DNA of 64,000 nucleotides from an uncultured SAR116 cluster alpha proteobacterium (GTDB lineage Bacteria; Pseudomonadota; Alphaproteobacteria; Puniceispirillales; Marisalimonadaceae). Shown piece after piece: positions 26,872-35,491 of this stretch. The position numbers and the translations under genes were made by a program. The stretch spans positions 1 to 64,000 of the forward strand of contig CABZSR010000007.1 in assembly GCA_902528415.1 (NCBI GenBank). Reading direction: 5' to 3'. Below the pieces are notes generated by a model. The model did not search any database and was not told the origin of the DNA. It saw nothing but the letters and a program-made list of their open reading frames with translations. Position 1 is the first letter of the stretch, and each line of letters begins with the position of its first letter.

Positions 26872-27393
26872 CTATGTTCTTCTTGCGTTTCTTAACATCA
26901 TAAGCATCATATCTTTATCAATTTCTAAAACAGTCTCGTAAGTGTCAACACCTGTTGGATTTATTCGTACTGTTTTTGCTCCTCTTATAATACCTTTAAC
27001 TACAGCCCTAAAAGTGTCATTTTGAACCATCAAATCTATTACTGTAGTATTAGAGTCAACTTGTATACCGTGTATTTGTTCAGCTAACTCTCTCATAGCA
27101 GCCATTCTTGCCGACCTTATAGCCATCAATCGTTTTTGTGCATCAGTTCTTCCCGGCTGACTAGATACAACTGCATACCCTACAGCCGATAAAGTAGGAA
27201 TTTTTTCAACTGAACTGTCAAAAACTTCTTTTAACGCTACGATGCCATCACTTTCAGAGTTAATTTTTTTGGCACTTAAACTGTTAGTTGTTGAAAAGTG
27301 AGAATTTGCTAAATTTTGAAGGCATCCAGTGCTTAAAAATAATGAGCAGATTGTAAAACTTACAAGTATGTTTTTTTGATTTATTAATAACAT
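26872..27393 (-). CDS. flgP: Flagellar outer-membrane lipoprotein FlgP
   Basis: A 173-residue lipoprotein with lipobox FLSTGC (Cys24). The domain VGYAVVSSQPGRTDAQKRLM, AIRSARMAAMRELAEQIHGI belongs to the LPP20/FlgP family. In Vibrio and Campylobacter FlgP forms outer-membrane-associated basal disks or H-ring parts. An AGGAG ribosome site and a sigma-54 promoter lie just upstream. It is the first gene of the flgP-flgT-LysM-flgA-flgM-flgN run. I see no flgO partner in the window. Confidence 0.85.
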   Translation of the reverse strand: MLLINQKNILVSFTICSLFLSTGCLQNLANSHFSTTNSLSAKKINSESDGIVALKEVFDSSVEKIPTLSAVGYAVVSSQPGRTDAQKRLMAIRSARMAAMRELAEQIHGIQVDSNTTVIDLMVQNDTFRAVVKGIIRGAKTVRINPTGVDTYETVLEIDKDMMLMMLRNARRT

Positions 27394-27426
27394 GGAAACT
27401 CCTAAAAAATAATTATTTCAAATTTC

Positions 27427-27445
27427 AATGCAGATAACATGCCAA
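27427..27445 (-). promoter_or_regulatory. Sigma-54 promoter of the flgP operon
   Basis: The minus strand reads TTGGCATGTTATCTGCATT, with GG and GC ten bases apart (TGGCATG-N4-CTGCA). Predicted start is about 25 bases before the flgP ATG. It faces the flhA sigma-54 promoter about 70 bases away, so one activator bound between them could serve both. Confidence 0.7.
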
Positions 27446-27512
27446 TCTTTAAATTTTAATGAATAGAAAATAAGCTAGTAAATTTAATTATTTTATATGT
27501 TTACCTAAAATG

Positions 27513-27531
27513 ATTGGCATTGTTCTTGCTT
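27513..27531 (+). promoter_or_regulatory. Sigma-54 promoter of the flhA operon
   Basis: The plus strand reads TTGGCATTGTTCTTGCTT, fitting TGGCAYN-N4-TTGCW. The predicted start is near 27541, about 80 bases before the flhA ATG. Transcription would run through flhA, flhF, flhG and fliA. Confidence 0.7.
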
Positions 27532-27623
27532 CTTAAATAATTAAATATTTTAAAAATTATTAAATTAATTAAATCACTGTTTTTATTGATTTTTTAATAG
27601 ATTATGAATTGCTAGGAGATGTC

Positions 27624-29744
27624 ATGAATTTGACAAATACATTAAGCACCCAAATTTTTTCTCCAGGAAAACTTAAACCATTTGGTTTGCCAATTGCTAT
27701 ACTAATGTTAATGGTAATGATGGTGATACCCTTGCCTTCTATATTGCTAGATGTATTTTTCACTACAAACATATTGTTATCATTACTAATATTAATGGTG
27801 TCTATACATACTTTTAGACCTTTAGATTTTTCAAGTTTTCCAACAGTTTTGTTATTTGCAACTATTTTAAGGCTTGGTTTAAATGTTGCTTCGACAAGAA
27901 TTGTGTTAAGTGCAGGTCATACTGGACCTGACGCAGCAGGTAAAGTTATAGAAGCTTTTGGAGAATTTGTAATTGCGGGTAACTATGTTGTAGGTATTTT
28001 TGTATTTGCAATTCTTATAATTATAAATTTAGTTGTTATTACAAAAGGTGCTGGGAGAGTTTCAGAAGTTTCTGCTAGATTTACACTAGATGCTATGCCA
28101 GGAAAACAAATGGCTATTGATGCTGACTTGAATGCAGGACTTCTAACCAGTGAAGAAGCAAAACAAAGGAGAGATGATATTGCTAAAGAAGCTGACTTTT
28201 ATGGATCAATGGATGGTGCGTCTAAGTTTGTAAAGGGTGACGCTATTGCTGGAATTTTAATACTTCTAATTAATATCATCGGGGGCCTAATAATAGGTAT
28301 AGCACAACATGACCTACCAGTTTCAACGGCTGCAGAGAACTATATTATTTTATCAGTTGGTGACGGATTAGTTGCTCAGATACCATCTCTTTTACTAGCA
28401 ATTGCGACAGCAATCATTGTTACTAGAGTTTCAACCAGTCAAGACCTCTCGAAACAAATTGGTTCACAGATAGGCGTTAAGCAAGCGTGGTTACCCAGCG
28501 CATGTGTGCTATTTCTTCTTGGTTTAATACCAGGAATGCCAAATACTTTGTTCCTAATAGGTTCTGGTTTAACTTTTTTTGTATGGTGGATCTTAAGAAA
28601 AAATAATGAAGCTCTGGATGATAATGAAAACATTATCTCTGAAAAAGATGCTGATGTTAAAAAATCAGATAATAACACAGATCAAAACAATATTTCTTTA
28701 TCTGAGATTGCTGACAATTCTGCTATTTCGATGCAATTAGGATATGGACTAATTCAACTTGTAGACGATGAAAATGATGGTCCTTTAATTGCCCGAATTA
28801 CTGGAGTAAGAAAACAAATTTCAAAAGAATTAGGTTTTATTATTCCTCAAGTCAGAATAAGAGACGATTTATCATTAGAATCAAATCATTATAGAATAAG
28901 AATTGGGCAAGAAATTGTTGCTGAAGATAAAATTTTTCCACAACTACTATTAGCTATTCCAGGAGATAATGCCCAAACTAAAATTGAGGGTACCGATGTT
29001 AAAGACCCAAGCTTTAATATGGATGCGACGTGGATTGAAGTTCATCAACAGGCAAGAGCTGAAAATTTAGGTTACATGGTTGTAGAACCTGAAGCTGTAA
29101 TTGCTACTCATCTAAACCAAATTTTGTCCAAACAAGCAGCTGAACTACTAGGTCAAGACGATGTTCAAACATTATTAGATAATTTATCACAAACTTCACC
29201 CCAATTAGTCGCTTCAACTGTACCAAAACTAGTAACATTGAATATTCTTACGACTATTCTTAAAACTTTATTAGCTGAAAAAATGCCCGTAAGTGATCTG
29301 AAGCGTATATTAGAAGTATTAGCCTCTCAAAATGTTAAAAATATGACAGCAATAGAATTAGCTGAGGCTATTAGACCTTCAATAGCTGGATTATTAATTC
29401 AACAAATTGCCCCCTTAAACAGTCCACTTCCAGTAATAACATTTTCAGCAGATCTTGAGCAAATGATAGTCAATGTAGCAAAACAAACAGGTGCAAATGG
29501 TTTAATTCTTGAAGCCAATTTAATACAGAAAATTGTGTCTGCAATAAATAATATTATGGAAAAAATGCAAAGTGAAAATAGAAAAGCAGTCATGATTACA
29601 GCCCCTGTAATTAGAAGAGATTTATCTCATATGCTCAGACAACACATTCCATCATTGGATGTATTGTCTTTCACAGAATTACCTGACAGTAAAAAAATAG
29701 AAGTAGTAGCCAATATTGGTTCTGAGGAAGAAAGTAAAAATTAA
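27624..29744 (+). CDS. flhA: Flagellar export gate protein FlhA
   Basis: A roughly 706-residue export-gate protein of the flagellar type III system. The N-terminal half has eight or so membrane helices and the FHIPEP-family signature around FATILRLGLNVASTRIVLSA and AGRVSEVSARFTLDAMPGKQ. The cytoplasmic domain runs from about residue 330 (MQLGYGLIQLVDDENDGPLI) to the end. I start it at 27624 because an AGGAGA ribosome site lies four bases upstream; the TTG in the ORF track lies before that site. First gene of flhA-flhF-flhG-fliA. flhB and the other export genes are outside the window. Confidence 0.95.
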   Translation: MNLTNTLSTQIFSPGKLKPFGLPIAILMLMVMMVIPLPSILLDVFFTTNILLSLLILMVSIHTFRPLDFSSFPTVLLFATILRLGLNVASTRIVLSAGHTGPDAAGKVIEAFGEFVIAGNYVVGIFVFAILIIINLVVITKGAGRVSEVSARFTLDAMPGKQMAIDADLNAGLLTSEEAKQRRDDIAKEADFYGSMDGASKFVKGDAIAGILILLINIIGGLIIGIAQHDLPVSTAAENYIILSVGDGLVAQIPSLLLAIATAIIVTRVSTSQDLSKQIGSQIGVKQAWLPSACVLFLLGLIPGMPNTLFLIGSGLTFFVWWILRKNNEALDDNENIISEKDADVKKSDNNTDQNNISLSEIADNSAISMQLGYGLIQLVDDENDGPLIARITGVRKQISKELGFIIPQVRIRDDLSLESNHYRIRIGQEIVAEDKIFPQLLLAIPGDNAQTKIEGTDVKDPSFNMDATWIEVHQQARAENLGYMVVEPEAVIATHLNQILSKQAAELLGQDDVQTLLDNLSQTSPQLVASTVPKLVTLNILTTILKTLLAEKMPVSDLKRILEVLASQNVKNMTAIELAEAIRPSIAGLLIQQIAPLNSPLPVITFSADLEQMIVNVAKQTGANGLILEANLIQKIVSAINNIMEKMQSENRKAVMITAPVIRRDLSHMLRQHIPSLDVLSFTELPDSKKIEVVANIGSEEESKN

Positions 29745-29770
29745 CTTTTAGTTAGAATATGGAGAAAAAA

Positions 29771-30961
29771 ATGACACAACACAAAGTAATTGCGGAAGAC
29801 AGCCTATCTGCAATGGATAAAATATCTAAAGTACTCGGGAAGGACGCAGTTATTTTGAAAACTACTAAGGTTAATGGAAAAATTGAAATATTGGGCTCTA
29901 ATAACATTGAAGATATTGCTTCCTCGAATGCGAAAAAAATCGTCAAACAAAAATCAAATTTTAGTCATTTATTTTCAAATCACAATCTTGAACAGAAGAT
30001 TCAAAATAGGAAAGTTAATAACATACTTGATGAAAAAAAACTAAACCAAAACGAACATTTAGAAAATGAAGTTCAATCAAATATTGAAAATTTGAATTCT
30101 AAATATGTTGATGTGAAAACGTTCTCTGAATTTACCACTAAAATAGAAAAACTATTAAAAAATATGGTTGTTTCGGATATCGATGAATTATACCGTTCTG
30201 ATAATAAGTCTGTAACTATTGAGTTATTAAAAAAAGGGTTTTCAAAAAGTATAATATCTGAATTTCAAGAACAAAATTTTAATAAAGAAGATGTTGGTGC
30301 TGAATTATTATTCTATCATTACCTAGCAAAAAAATTAGTGCTTCCCTACAAAGACCAAATTGCAGACTCAGAAATTATTTTTGTTAATGGCCCAAGTGGT
30401 TCAGGGAAAACAACCTTATGTTCAAAGATCGCTTCACATATTTTAGATAATAAATTTGTAGCAAATGAAAAGGATAAATTATCAATAGTTAATTTTGCAC
30501 CAAAATCGTCAAATAATTCTGAACTTGTAAATTTTGGAAGACTATTAAATTTAAATGTATCTTCTATTTCTTCTATGGAGGATTTTATTAATTTGATTAG
30601 TACTAACCATGATAATAAGAAAATAATAATAGATGTATCACAAGAGATTATAAATACTTCAGGTTACATACAATATTTAGAAAAACTTACTTTAAATAAA
30701 AAATGTTCTAATTTAATAGCGCTTCCTGCAAGTACAAATAAAAGTATGATTGAAACTATAATAAGATTTTATAGAGATACTTTTCCTGTAATTGGACTTA
30801 CAAAATTAGATGAAGCAAATATAAATGCAGAAGAGTTGTCAGTTTTAGGAGAATTAAATTGTAAAATTGGCATTCTATCTGGATCTAGATCAATAATTGG
30901 TTCAATTGCTTTTGCTAAAAGGGAAGTTTTGGCACAATATATGAAAGATATGAGTATATAG
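29771..30961 (+). CDS. flhF: SRP-type GTPase FlhF
   Basis: A roughly 396-residue signal-recognition-particle-like GTPase that sets the site and number of polar flagella. N-terminal FlhF domain (ISKVLGKDAVILKTTKVNGK), a charged linker, then the G domain with Walker A GPSGSGKTTLCSKIA and a GLTKLDEAN guanine-specificity motif. The C-terminus ending in LGELNCKIGILSGSRSI is typical. A GGAGA ribosome site supports the ATG at 29771 over that at 29759. It lies 26 bases after flhA. Confidence 0.9.
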   Translation: MTQHKVIAEDSLSAMDKISKVLGKDAVILKTTKVNGKIEILGSNNIEDIASSNAKKIVKQKSNFSHLFSNHNLEQKIQNRKVNNILDEKKLNQNEHLENEVQSNIENLNSKYVDVKTFSEFTTKIEKLLKNMVVSDIDELYRSDNKSVTIELLKKGFSKSIISEFQEQNFNKEDVGAELLFYHYLAKKLVLPYKDQIADSEIIFVNGPSGSGKTTLCSKIASHILDNKFVANEKDKLSIVNFAPKSSNNSELVNFGRLLNLNVSSISSMEDFINLISTNHDNKKIIIDVSQEIINTSGYIQYLEKLTLNKKCSNLIALPASTNKSMIETIIRFYRDTFPVIGLTKLDEANINAEELSVLGELNCKIGILSGSRSIIGSIAFAKREVLAQYMKDMSI

Positions 30962-30973
30962 TAAGGATTAATT

Positions 30974-31753
30974 ATGACTACAACAATCGCAATTGCTTCT
31001 GGAAAAGGTGGTGTAGGTAAAACCACAATAGCTGTTAATCTTTCTTTAGCTCTTACCAAACAAAATAAGAATACGCTACTTCTTGACGCCGACTTGGGCA
31101 TGGCAAATTCTCATATTCTACTGGGAATAAATCCTAAATTCTCATTAGAGGATTTCGTGTTAGGGAGCAAATTATTAGATGATGTAATAAAGACTACAAA
31201 CGATAAGCTAAGATTTGTATCCGGTGGAAGCGCGATTAATCATCTTTTAAATTTAAGTGATTTAGAAAGGCATAAAATAATACAAAATTTTGGCAATGTT
31301 AAAAATAAACCTGAAACTATGATAATTGATGTAGGTGCTGGAGCAGAATCTTCTTCATTAACTTTTATGGCATCTGCAGATAAAGTTATTGTAGTTATTA
31401 CGGCTGAACCCACAAGTTTTATTGATGCTTATGGACTAATCAAAACCGCTTTTTTAGATCATAAAATGGAAAATTTTGGTGTAATTGTAAATATGGCTCA
31501 TTCTCAAATACAAGCAAAATTAAATTTTGATAAATTTAGAGCTATTACTCAAAAATTTTTAGATGTTAATTTAAAATTTATTGGAGGCGTTTCTTCTTCG
31601 CAAAGAATTAAAAACTCAATAATTAGCAGAAAACCAATCATGTCAGGCAATCCAAATAAAAATCCTGATGTAGAAGCTTTTTTGAACTTAGCAACAAACT
31701 TAAATACTTTGGCAACCAATAACACTGGAACAATTAAATTTTTTGATAATTGA
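30974..31753 (+). CDS. flhG: MinD-like flagellar number regulator FlhG (FleN)
   Basis: A 259-residue MinD/ParA-type ATPase with deviant Walker A SGKGGVGKTTIAVNL and a switch LLDADLGMANSHILLG. The VDVGAGAESS-like motif (MIIDVGAGAESSSLTFMASA) follows. FlhG opposes FlhF and limits flagellar number, in some bacteria by acting on a sigma-54 activator. Position directly after flhF and before fliA is conserved and separates it from the other MinD/ParA protein at 35902. Confidence 0.92.
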   Translation: MTTTIAIASGKGGVGKTTIAVNLSLALTKQNKNTLLLDADLGMANSHILLGINPKFSLEDFVLGSKLLDDVIKTTNDKLRFVSGGSAINHLLNLSDLERHKIIQNFGNVKNKPETMIIDVGAGAESSSLTFMASADKVIVVITAEPTSFIDAYGLIKTAFLDHKMENFGVIVNMAHSQIQAKLNFDKFRAITQKFLDVNLKFIGGVSSSQRIKNSIISRKPIMSGNPNKNPDVEAFLNLATNLNTLATNNTGTIKFFDN

Positions 31754-31777
31754 AATGATTTTATGAAAGTTATTTAA

Positions 31778-32482
31778 ATGAATAGTTATTCTAAAATAAT
31801 AAAACCAAATATTAATCAATTGATCAGTGATCATACTAATTTGGTTAAAAAAATTTCATGGCATCTTCATGGACGTGTAAATTCAATAGTTGATATAGAG
31901 GATATCATCCAAATTGGAATGCTTGGATTAATATCCGCTGCTCAAAATTATGTCCCTCAAAAAGATGCTTCTTTTGCTTCTTATGCAAGCATTAGAGTAA
32001 AAGGAGAAATTTTAGACTATTTAAGAAAGAGTTCTAATTTAGATAGAACTACAATTGCAATAAAGAAAAACTCCGAAAAAGCTATAAACAATTTACGTAA
32101 TAAATTAGGCCGTGAACCATTTCACAATGAAGTTGCAAATGAACTTGGTATATCTATCGATAAATATTTTGAATGGTCTCACGCATTTGAGGCTAGCATA
32201 ATAAAAAGTTTGGAAGATTCATATGATGATTATTCAAATTGGTTTGTTACTAATGAATTAAACCCAGAAGAACAAATTAATGACATAGAACTAAGAAATA
32301 ATTTAAAAGAAGTTCTGAAAACACTTCAAGGTAAAGAAGCACTTATTATACAGCTATATTTTGTTGAAGAGTTAAATATTTATGAAATTGCTGAGATAAT
32401 GGAGGTATCTACAGGAAGAGTTTCACAAATTAAAACTTTGGCTATAAAAAGAATAAGAGAAAATTTACAAAAAGAAAATTAA
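31778..32482 (+). CDS. fliA: Flagellar sigma factor FliA (sigma-28)
   Basis: A 234-residue sigma-70-family factor for late flagellar genes. Region 2 is DIEDIIQIGMLGLISAAQNY, then FASYASIRVKGEILDYLRKS; region 3 lies around GREPFHNEVANELGIS; region 4 around EELNIYEIAEIMEVSTGRVS. The short gap between regions and the total length fit FliA. It is antagonised by FlgM (24160-24456). Late genes such as flagellin are not in the window, and I did not find a convincing sigma-28 promoter. Confidence 0.92.
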   Translation: MNSYSKIIKPNINQLISDHTNLVKKISWHLHGRVNSIVDIEDIIQIGMLGLISAAQNYVPQKDASFASYASIRVKGEILDYLRKSSNLDRTTIAIKKNSEKAINNLRNKLGREPFHNEVANELGISIDKYFEWSHAFEASIIKSLEDSYDDYSNWFVTNELNPEEQINDIELRNNLKEVLKTLQGKEALIIQLYFVEELNIYEIAEIMEVSTGRVSQIKTLAIKRIRENLQKEN

Positions 32483-32489
32483 ATCTATA

Positions 32490-32870
32490 ATGCAAAAATT
32501 AGAGATGCTTATTAAAACCGTAGACGCGCATTACGACAGCCTACACCATATTCAATGTTATTATTTATCATGTAGCCTTCTAAACATAGCTAGAGGAACT
32601 TGCAATATGATGATTGTTAAGGAAGCTAGCAATTTTAAAAATAAAATAACTATAAAATTTGAAAGAGCAGTTATGTCAGGTTCTATAAAAGTGACAAACG
32701 ATTTTTTCAATTCATTACAAACTCAGCTATCTGTTAGAAATGAACGTCCAGCAAGATTAGAATTGGTTATTAATGATAAATTAAATATTAATAAAAATGG
32801 AATTTTATTTCTAGAAGAAGAACTTACTTCAGATATAATTGAATATAAATTTTTTATTCCACTTTTATAA
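32490..32870 (+). CDS. Hypothetical protein after fliA
   Basis: A 126-residue protein not recognised. It starts eight bases after the fliA stop and is likely in the same transcript. An N-terminal amphipathic helical part (ETVDAHYDSLHHIQ-like, with CYYLSCSLLNIARGTC containing three cysteines within about 15 residues) is followed by a mixed alpha/beta end (RPARLELVINDKLNINKNGI). No signal peptide. The position often carries a chemotaxis gene such as cheY in other bacteria, but it does not look like CheY. Function unknown. Confidence 0.6.
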   Translation: MQKLEMLIKTVDAHYDSLHHIQCYYLSCSLLNIARGTCNMMIVKEASNFKNKITIKFERAVMSGSIKVTNDFFNSLQTQLSVRNERPARLELVINDKLNINKNGILFLEEELTSDIIEYKFFIPLL

Positions 32871-32908
32871 AAAATTAGGTGTATTTTATATTTTAATCAT
32901 TTACGAAA

Positions 32909-33712
32909 TTAACCGTCAATTAATCTTTTTGTTATATCAACTTCAGTCTGTAGCAGTCTAGAAACACCTGAAAATGCTTGCTGTGTCTTTAGCATTGTTA
33001 CCATCTCAGAAGTAATATCTACATTTGCTCTTTCTAAGTTGCCTGCTTCAAGTTTTCCAAAAGCACCATCCATAGGAACACCAAATTTAGGCAAACCTGA
33101 TTTAGCATTATTTTGAAAGCGATTATTTCCGACAGGTTGTAATCCCTGATCATTTACAAAAGAAGCCAATACAAAATTTCCAATATCAACTTCTTGATCA
33201 AGTCCATATATAGCTGTGATCTTACCTTTTGAACTAACATTTATGTTAGAAATTATAGAAATACTTTGATCTGTATTTTCTTTTGTTGTTGGAATAACTA
33301 AATTTTTTAAAACTCCTTTGTTATCTCCCATAAAACCCATAACACTTAATCCGTCGTTAGTAACAACTTCACCATTGGCTTTTATGTTGAATGAACCATC
33401 TCTAGTAAAATATGGCTTATCAATTTGATTTCCTTGAACCACAGGAAAAAAACCTAATCCAATTACTGCTAAATCCAAGGCACCTCCTGTTACCTGCAAA
33501 GAACCTTGGCTCATTTGTAAACGTGGATCACTAATATTTACGCCTTGTCCGGAAAACTTATCCGGATCTGTTGAATTATGAGTTGAGTAAATATGTTCAA
33601 AATTTGTACTACTTTTTTTAAAACCTGTACTATTTGCATTTGCTATATTGTTAGAAACTATTCCCATTTCTTTTGTGTTAGCATTTAAAGCACTTTTTAG
33701 AATTGATAACAT
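32909..33712 (-). CDS. Additional flagellar hook/rod protein (FlgE/FlgF/FlgG family)
   Basis: A roughly 267-residue axial protein. N-terminus MLSILKSALNANTKEMGIVS and NNIANANSTGFKKSSTNFEH; C-terminus NVDITSEMVTMLKTQQAFSG. flgE, flgF and flgG already exist at 14.5-21.3 kb, so this is an extra copy, placed alone after fliA. I choose the ATG at 33712 since AGGAG precedes it. It has its own sigma-54 promoter. The C-terminal half resembles FlgE/FlgF ends (EMVTMLKTQQAF). It may be a secondary rod or hook element or a remnant from another flagellar system. Confidence 0.8.
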   Translation of the reverse strand: MLSILKSALNANTKEMGIVSNNIANANSTGFKKSSTNFEHIYSTHNSTDPDKFSGQGVNISDPRLQMSQGSLQVTGGALDLAVIGLGFFPVVQGNQIDKPYFTRDGSFNIKANGEVVTNDGLSVMGFMGDNKGVLKNLVIPTTKENTDQSISIISNINVSSKGKITAIYGLDQEVDIGNFVLASFVNDQGLQPVGNNRFQNNAKSGLPKFGVPMDGAFGKLEAGNLERANVDITSEMVTMLKTQQAFSGVSRLLQTEVDITKRLIDG

Positions 33713-33737
33713 ATTAAATCTCCTATACGTTAATATG

Positions 33738-33753
33738 AGCAAAATTTATGCCA
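33738..33753 (-). promoter_or_regulatory. Sigma-54 promoter of the extra hook/rod gene
   Basis: The minus strand reads TGGCATAAATTTTGCT, a complete TGGCAYR-N4-TTGCW match. The predicted start is about 15 bases before the ATG, just ahead of the AGGAG ribosome site. It implies the paralog is expressed with the basal body genes. Confidence 0.7.
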
Positions 33754-33850
33754 TTGACTTTATATTAAATTAAATTTTATAAACATATGGTAGATTTAAT
33801 CGTAATGTTATTTAGAATTATTTTTATATAAATCTGGAGAATATATTAAA

Positions 33851-34249
33851 ATGAGCAAACCCTCTAAAAGTACAGATTTAGTAAAATTTAATAAAAAAAA
33901 ATCTAACCTCCCAATAAAATTTGATCAAACTGAAGTGAAACAAGCTCTTGAATTAGTTGATAAAGATTTAATTTTAAAAAATAGAGAAGATGTAAAAAAA
34001 TATTTACCTGATATATTAGGAAGAGTTTTAGCTAGAATATGGATTGATAAATCTTTCAAGAATAGTTTTAAGTCAAACCCCAAGGAAGTTTTAAATGATA
34101 ATGGTGTTTTTTTACCAGACGATATGATACTGGAATTCCAAAAACCAAATTCCGATAGGCCTAAAATTATAGTTTATGAAAAAAAAGAAAAATCAAATTT
34201 TAAGGTTAGGGTTGTACAGTTACAATTAGTAATGTTAGCAGGCAGATAG
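33851..34249 (+). CDS. Nitrile-hydratase-leader-like (NHLP-like) small protein
   Basis: A 132-residue protein. Residues about 50-108 (LPDILGRVLARIWIDKSFKN, SFKSNPKEVLNDNGVFLPDD) have the pattern of the NHLP family, leader peptides derived from nitrile hydratase alpha subunits: a helix with a W/D-x-x-F step, then L..NP...L...G..(I/L)P. There is no Cys cluster of a real nitrile hydratase. Unlike typical RiPP precursors, the C-terminus (KVRVVQLQLVMLAGR) has no Cys/Ser/Thr-rich core and no maturation enzyme is nearby. It is the first gene of a tight four-gene run (33851-35398). Family assignment is tentative. Confidence 0.5.
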   Translation: MSKPSKSTDLVKFNKKKSNLPIKFDQTEVKQALELVDKDLILKNREDVKKYLPDILGRVLARIWIDKSFKNSFKSNPKEVLNDNGVFLPDDMILEFQKPNSDRPKIIVYEKKEKSNFKVRVVQLQLVMLAGR

Positions 34250-34251
34250 AA

Positions 34252-34887
34252 TTGTTTGACTTTTTAAAAAGTAATTTAAAGTCTATAAGGATTTTAATAA
34301 GTTTAATATCATTAAGTTTCAGTGTCTTAGGATCTTCGGTTTATGGAGCAGAGGATAGAAGCAAAGATATGAAAATTGTTTATAAACTTTTACAGGAGAA
34401 AAAGTTTGATGAGGGTATCCAAAAGTTACAGGCTCTTTCAGAAAATAATAATATTAGCGCACAACTCCTAATTTCAAAAATTTTTCTTACTGGAGATTTA
34501 ACACCCCAAGACTTTCAAAATTCTTATTTTTGGGCATCTTCAGCATTATTAGGTGGATTAAAAAAATCAGAAAAAATTCTTGAAAAATTAAGTAATTACC
34601 TCACAGAAAAACAAATTAATGAAATTAAAGATAAACTTAAAATATTTTTAGAAAAAAGAGCTATAAATAACGATAAAAGAGCAATTGTACAAATTGCAAA
34701 GCTCTATGAAAATTATTTAGACCCTCCTGACATGATTAATGCATACACATGGTATAATATTGCTGTAGCTAAGGGTGTTAAGTCTGCTAAAGCTAAAAGA
34801 GACGAAATTTTGAATGAATTAAATGAAAAAGATTTACTTGAAGCTCAATCTTTATCATTTAAGCTGTTTAAACAAATTAACAATTAA
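34252..34887 (+). CDS. Exported Sel1-repeat-like protein
   Basis: A 211-residue protein starting at TTG two bases after the previous stop; this start gives a signal peptide (ISLISLSFSVLGSSVYGA), which the first internal ATG would lose. Mature residues about 40-200 consist of helix pairs like Sel1/TPR repeats: ISAQLLISKIFLTGDLTPQD, NSYFWASSALLGGLKKSEK and NAYTWYNIAVAKGVKSAKAK. Such solenoids mediate protein contacts in the periplasm. Overlaps the next reading frame by one base. Confidence 0.65.
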   Translation: MFDFLKSNLKSIRILISLISLSFSVLGSSVYGAEDRSKDMKIVYKLLQEKKFDEGIQKLQALSENNNISAQLLISKIFLTGDLTPQDFQNSYFWASSALLGGLKKSEKILEKLSNYLTEKQINEIKDKLKIFLEKRAINNDKRAIVQIAKLYENYLDPPDMINAYTWYNIAVAKGVKSAKAKRDEILNELNEKDLLEAQSLSFKLFKQINN

Positions 34888-34898
34888 TGGAGATATTC

Positions 34899-35084
34899 AT
34901 GAAATACAAAGTTCATTGGTTAATTGATGGTCTTATCGAAATAGACGCTAATAATACTGATGTAGCTGAAAAAATTATTAAAGAAAAAATTGAATCCTTC
35001 GTAGAGAACAATGCGTCTTTCTTTAAAGAAATTGGAGCAAAAGCTGTACAGGGTCAAGCATATCTCCCAGGAAATGATGAATAA
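34899..35084 (+). CDS. Small hypothetical protein (61 aa)
   Basis: A 61-residue protein. The ATG at 34899 is chosen because GGAG lies seven bases upstream; the track's earlier ATG contains that site. Sequence suggests beta-strand, turn, helix: YKVHWLIDGLIEIDANNTDV then AEKIIKEKIESFVENN. No Cys, no signal. It is third in the tight run with the NHLP-like and Sel1-like genes. No function assigned. Confidence 0.55.
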   Translation: MKYKVHWLIDGLIEIDANNTDVAEKIIKEKIESFVENNASFFKEIGAKAVQGQAYLPGNDE

Positions 35085-35098
35085 TTGATTGGAGTATT

Positions 35099-35398
35099 AT
35101 GATTTTAAATTTTAGGAATAATTTTATTAGTTATTTATTTTTAACAATTAGTTTATGTCTTTATTCATCATATTCTTTTTCTAAAGGTAAAATTTATGGT
35201 CAATCCAAAACTTTATCTAAAGAATACATTAAATATGAAAACTGTCGTCTTAAACATACACTAATTAATATGAAAGATGGCCAAAAAGATGGTTATAAAT
35301 GTATTTATAGAAGACAGGGTAAAGGTAAAGATGTTACAGTTTTTCAACCATCGCACATTTGTCAAAAGTCTTTTAAGTGTAAAACTGAAAATCAATAA
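35099..35398 (+). CDS. Small secreted cysteine-containing protein
   Basis: A 99-residue protein with a signal peptide (ISYLFLTISLCLYSSYSFS) and a basic mature part with four cysteines (ENCRLKH, GYKCIYR, HICQKSFKCK), enough for two disulphides in the periplasm. Last of the four-gene run. GGAG-type ribosome site (TTGGAGTATT) precedes the ATG. No family recognised. Confidence 0.6.
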   Translation: MILNFRNNFISYLFLTISLCLYSSYSFSKGKIYGQSKTLSKEYIKYENCRLKHTLINMKDGQKDGYKCIYRRQGKGKDVTVFQPSHICQKSFKCKTENQ

Positions 35399-35491
35399 AT
35401 TATTTGACGTCTACAACATTTTATTAAAGTAATTTGATAAACATACAACATATAGTATATATTCTTAATTTTAACAATAAAATCATATATT

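Noticed and set aside
30769-31101. Minus-strand 110-aa ORF across flhF/flhG
   Set aside because: Antisense to two well-identified genes; shadow of the P-loop region.
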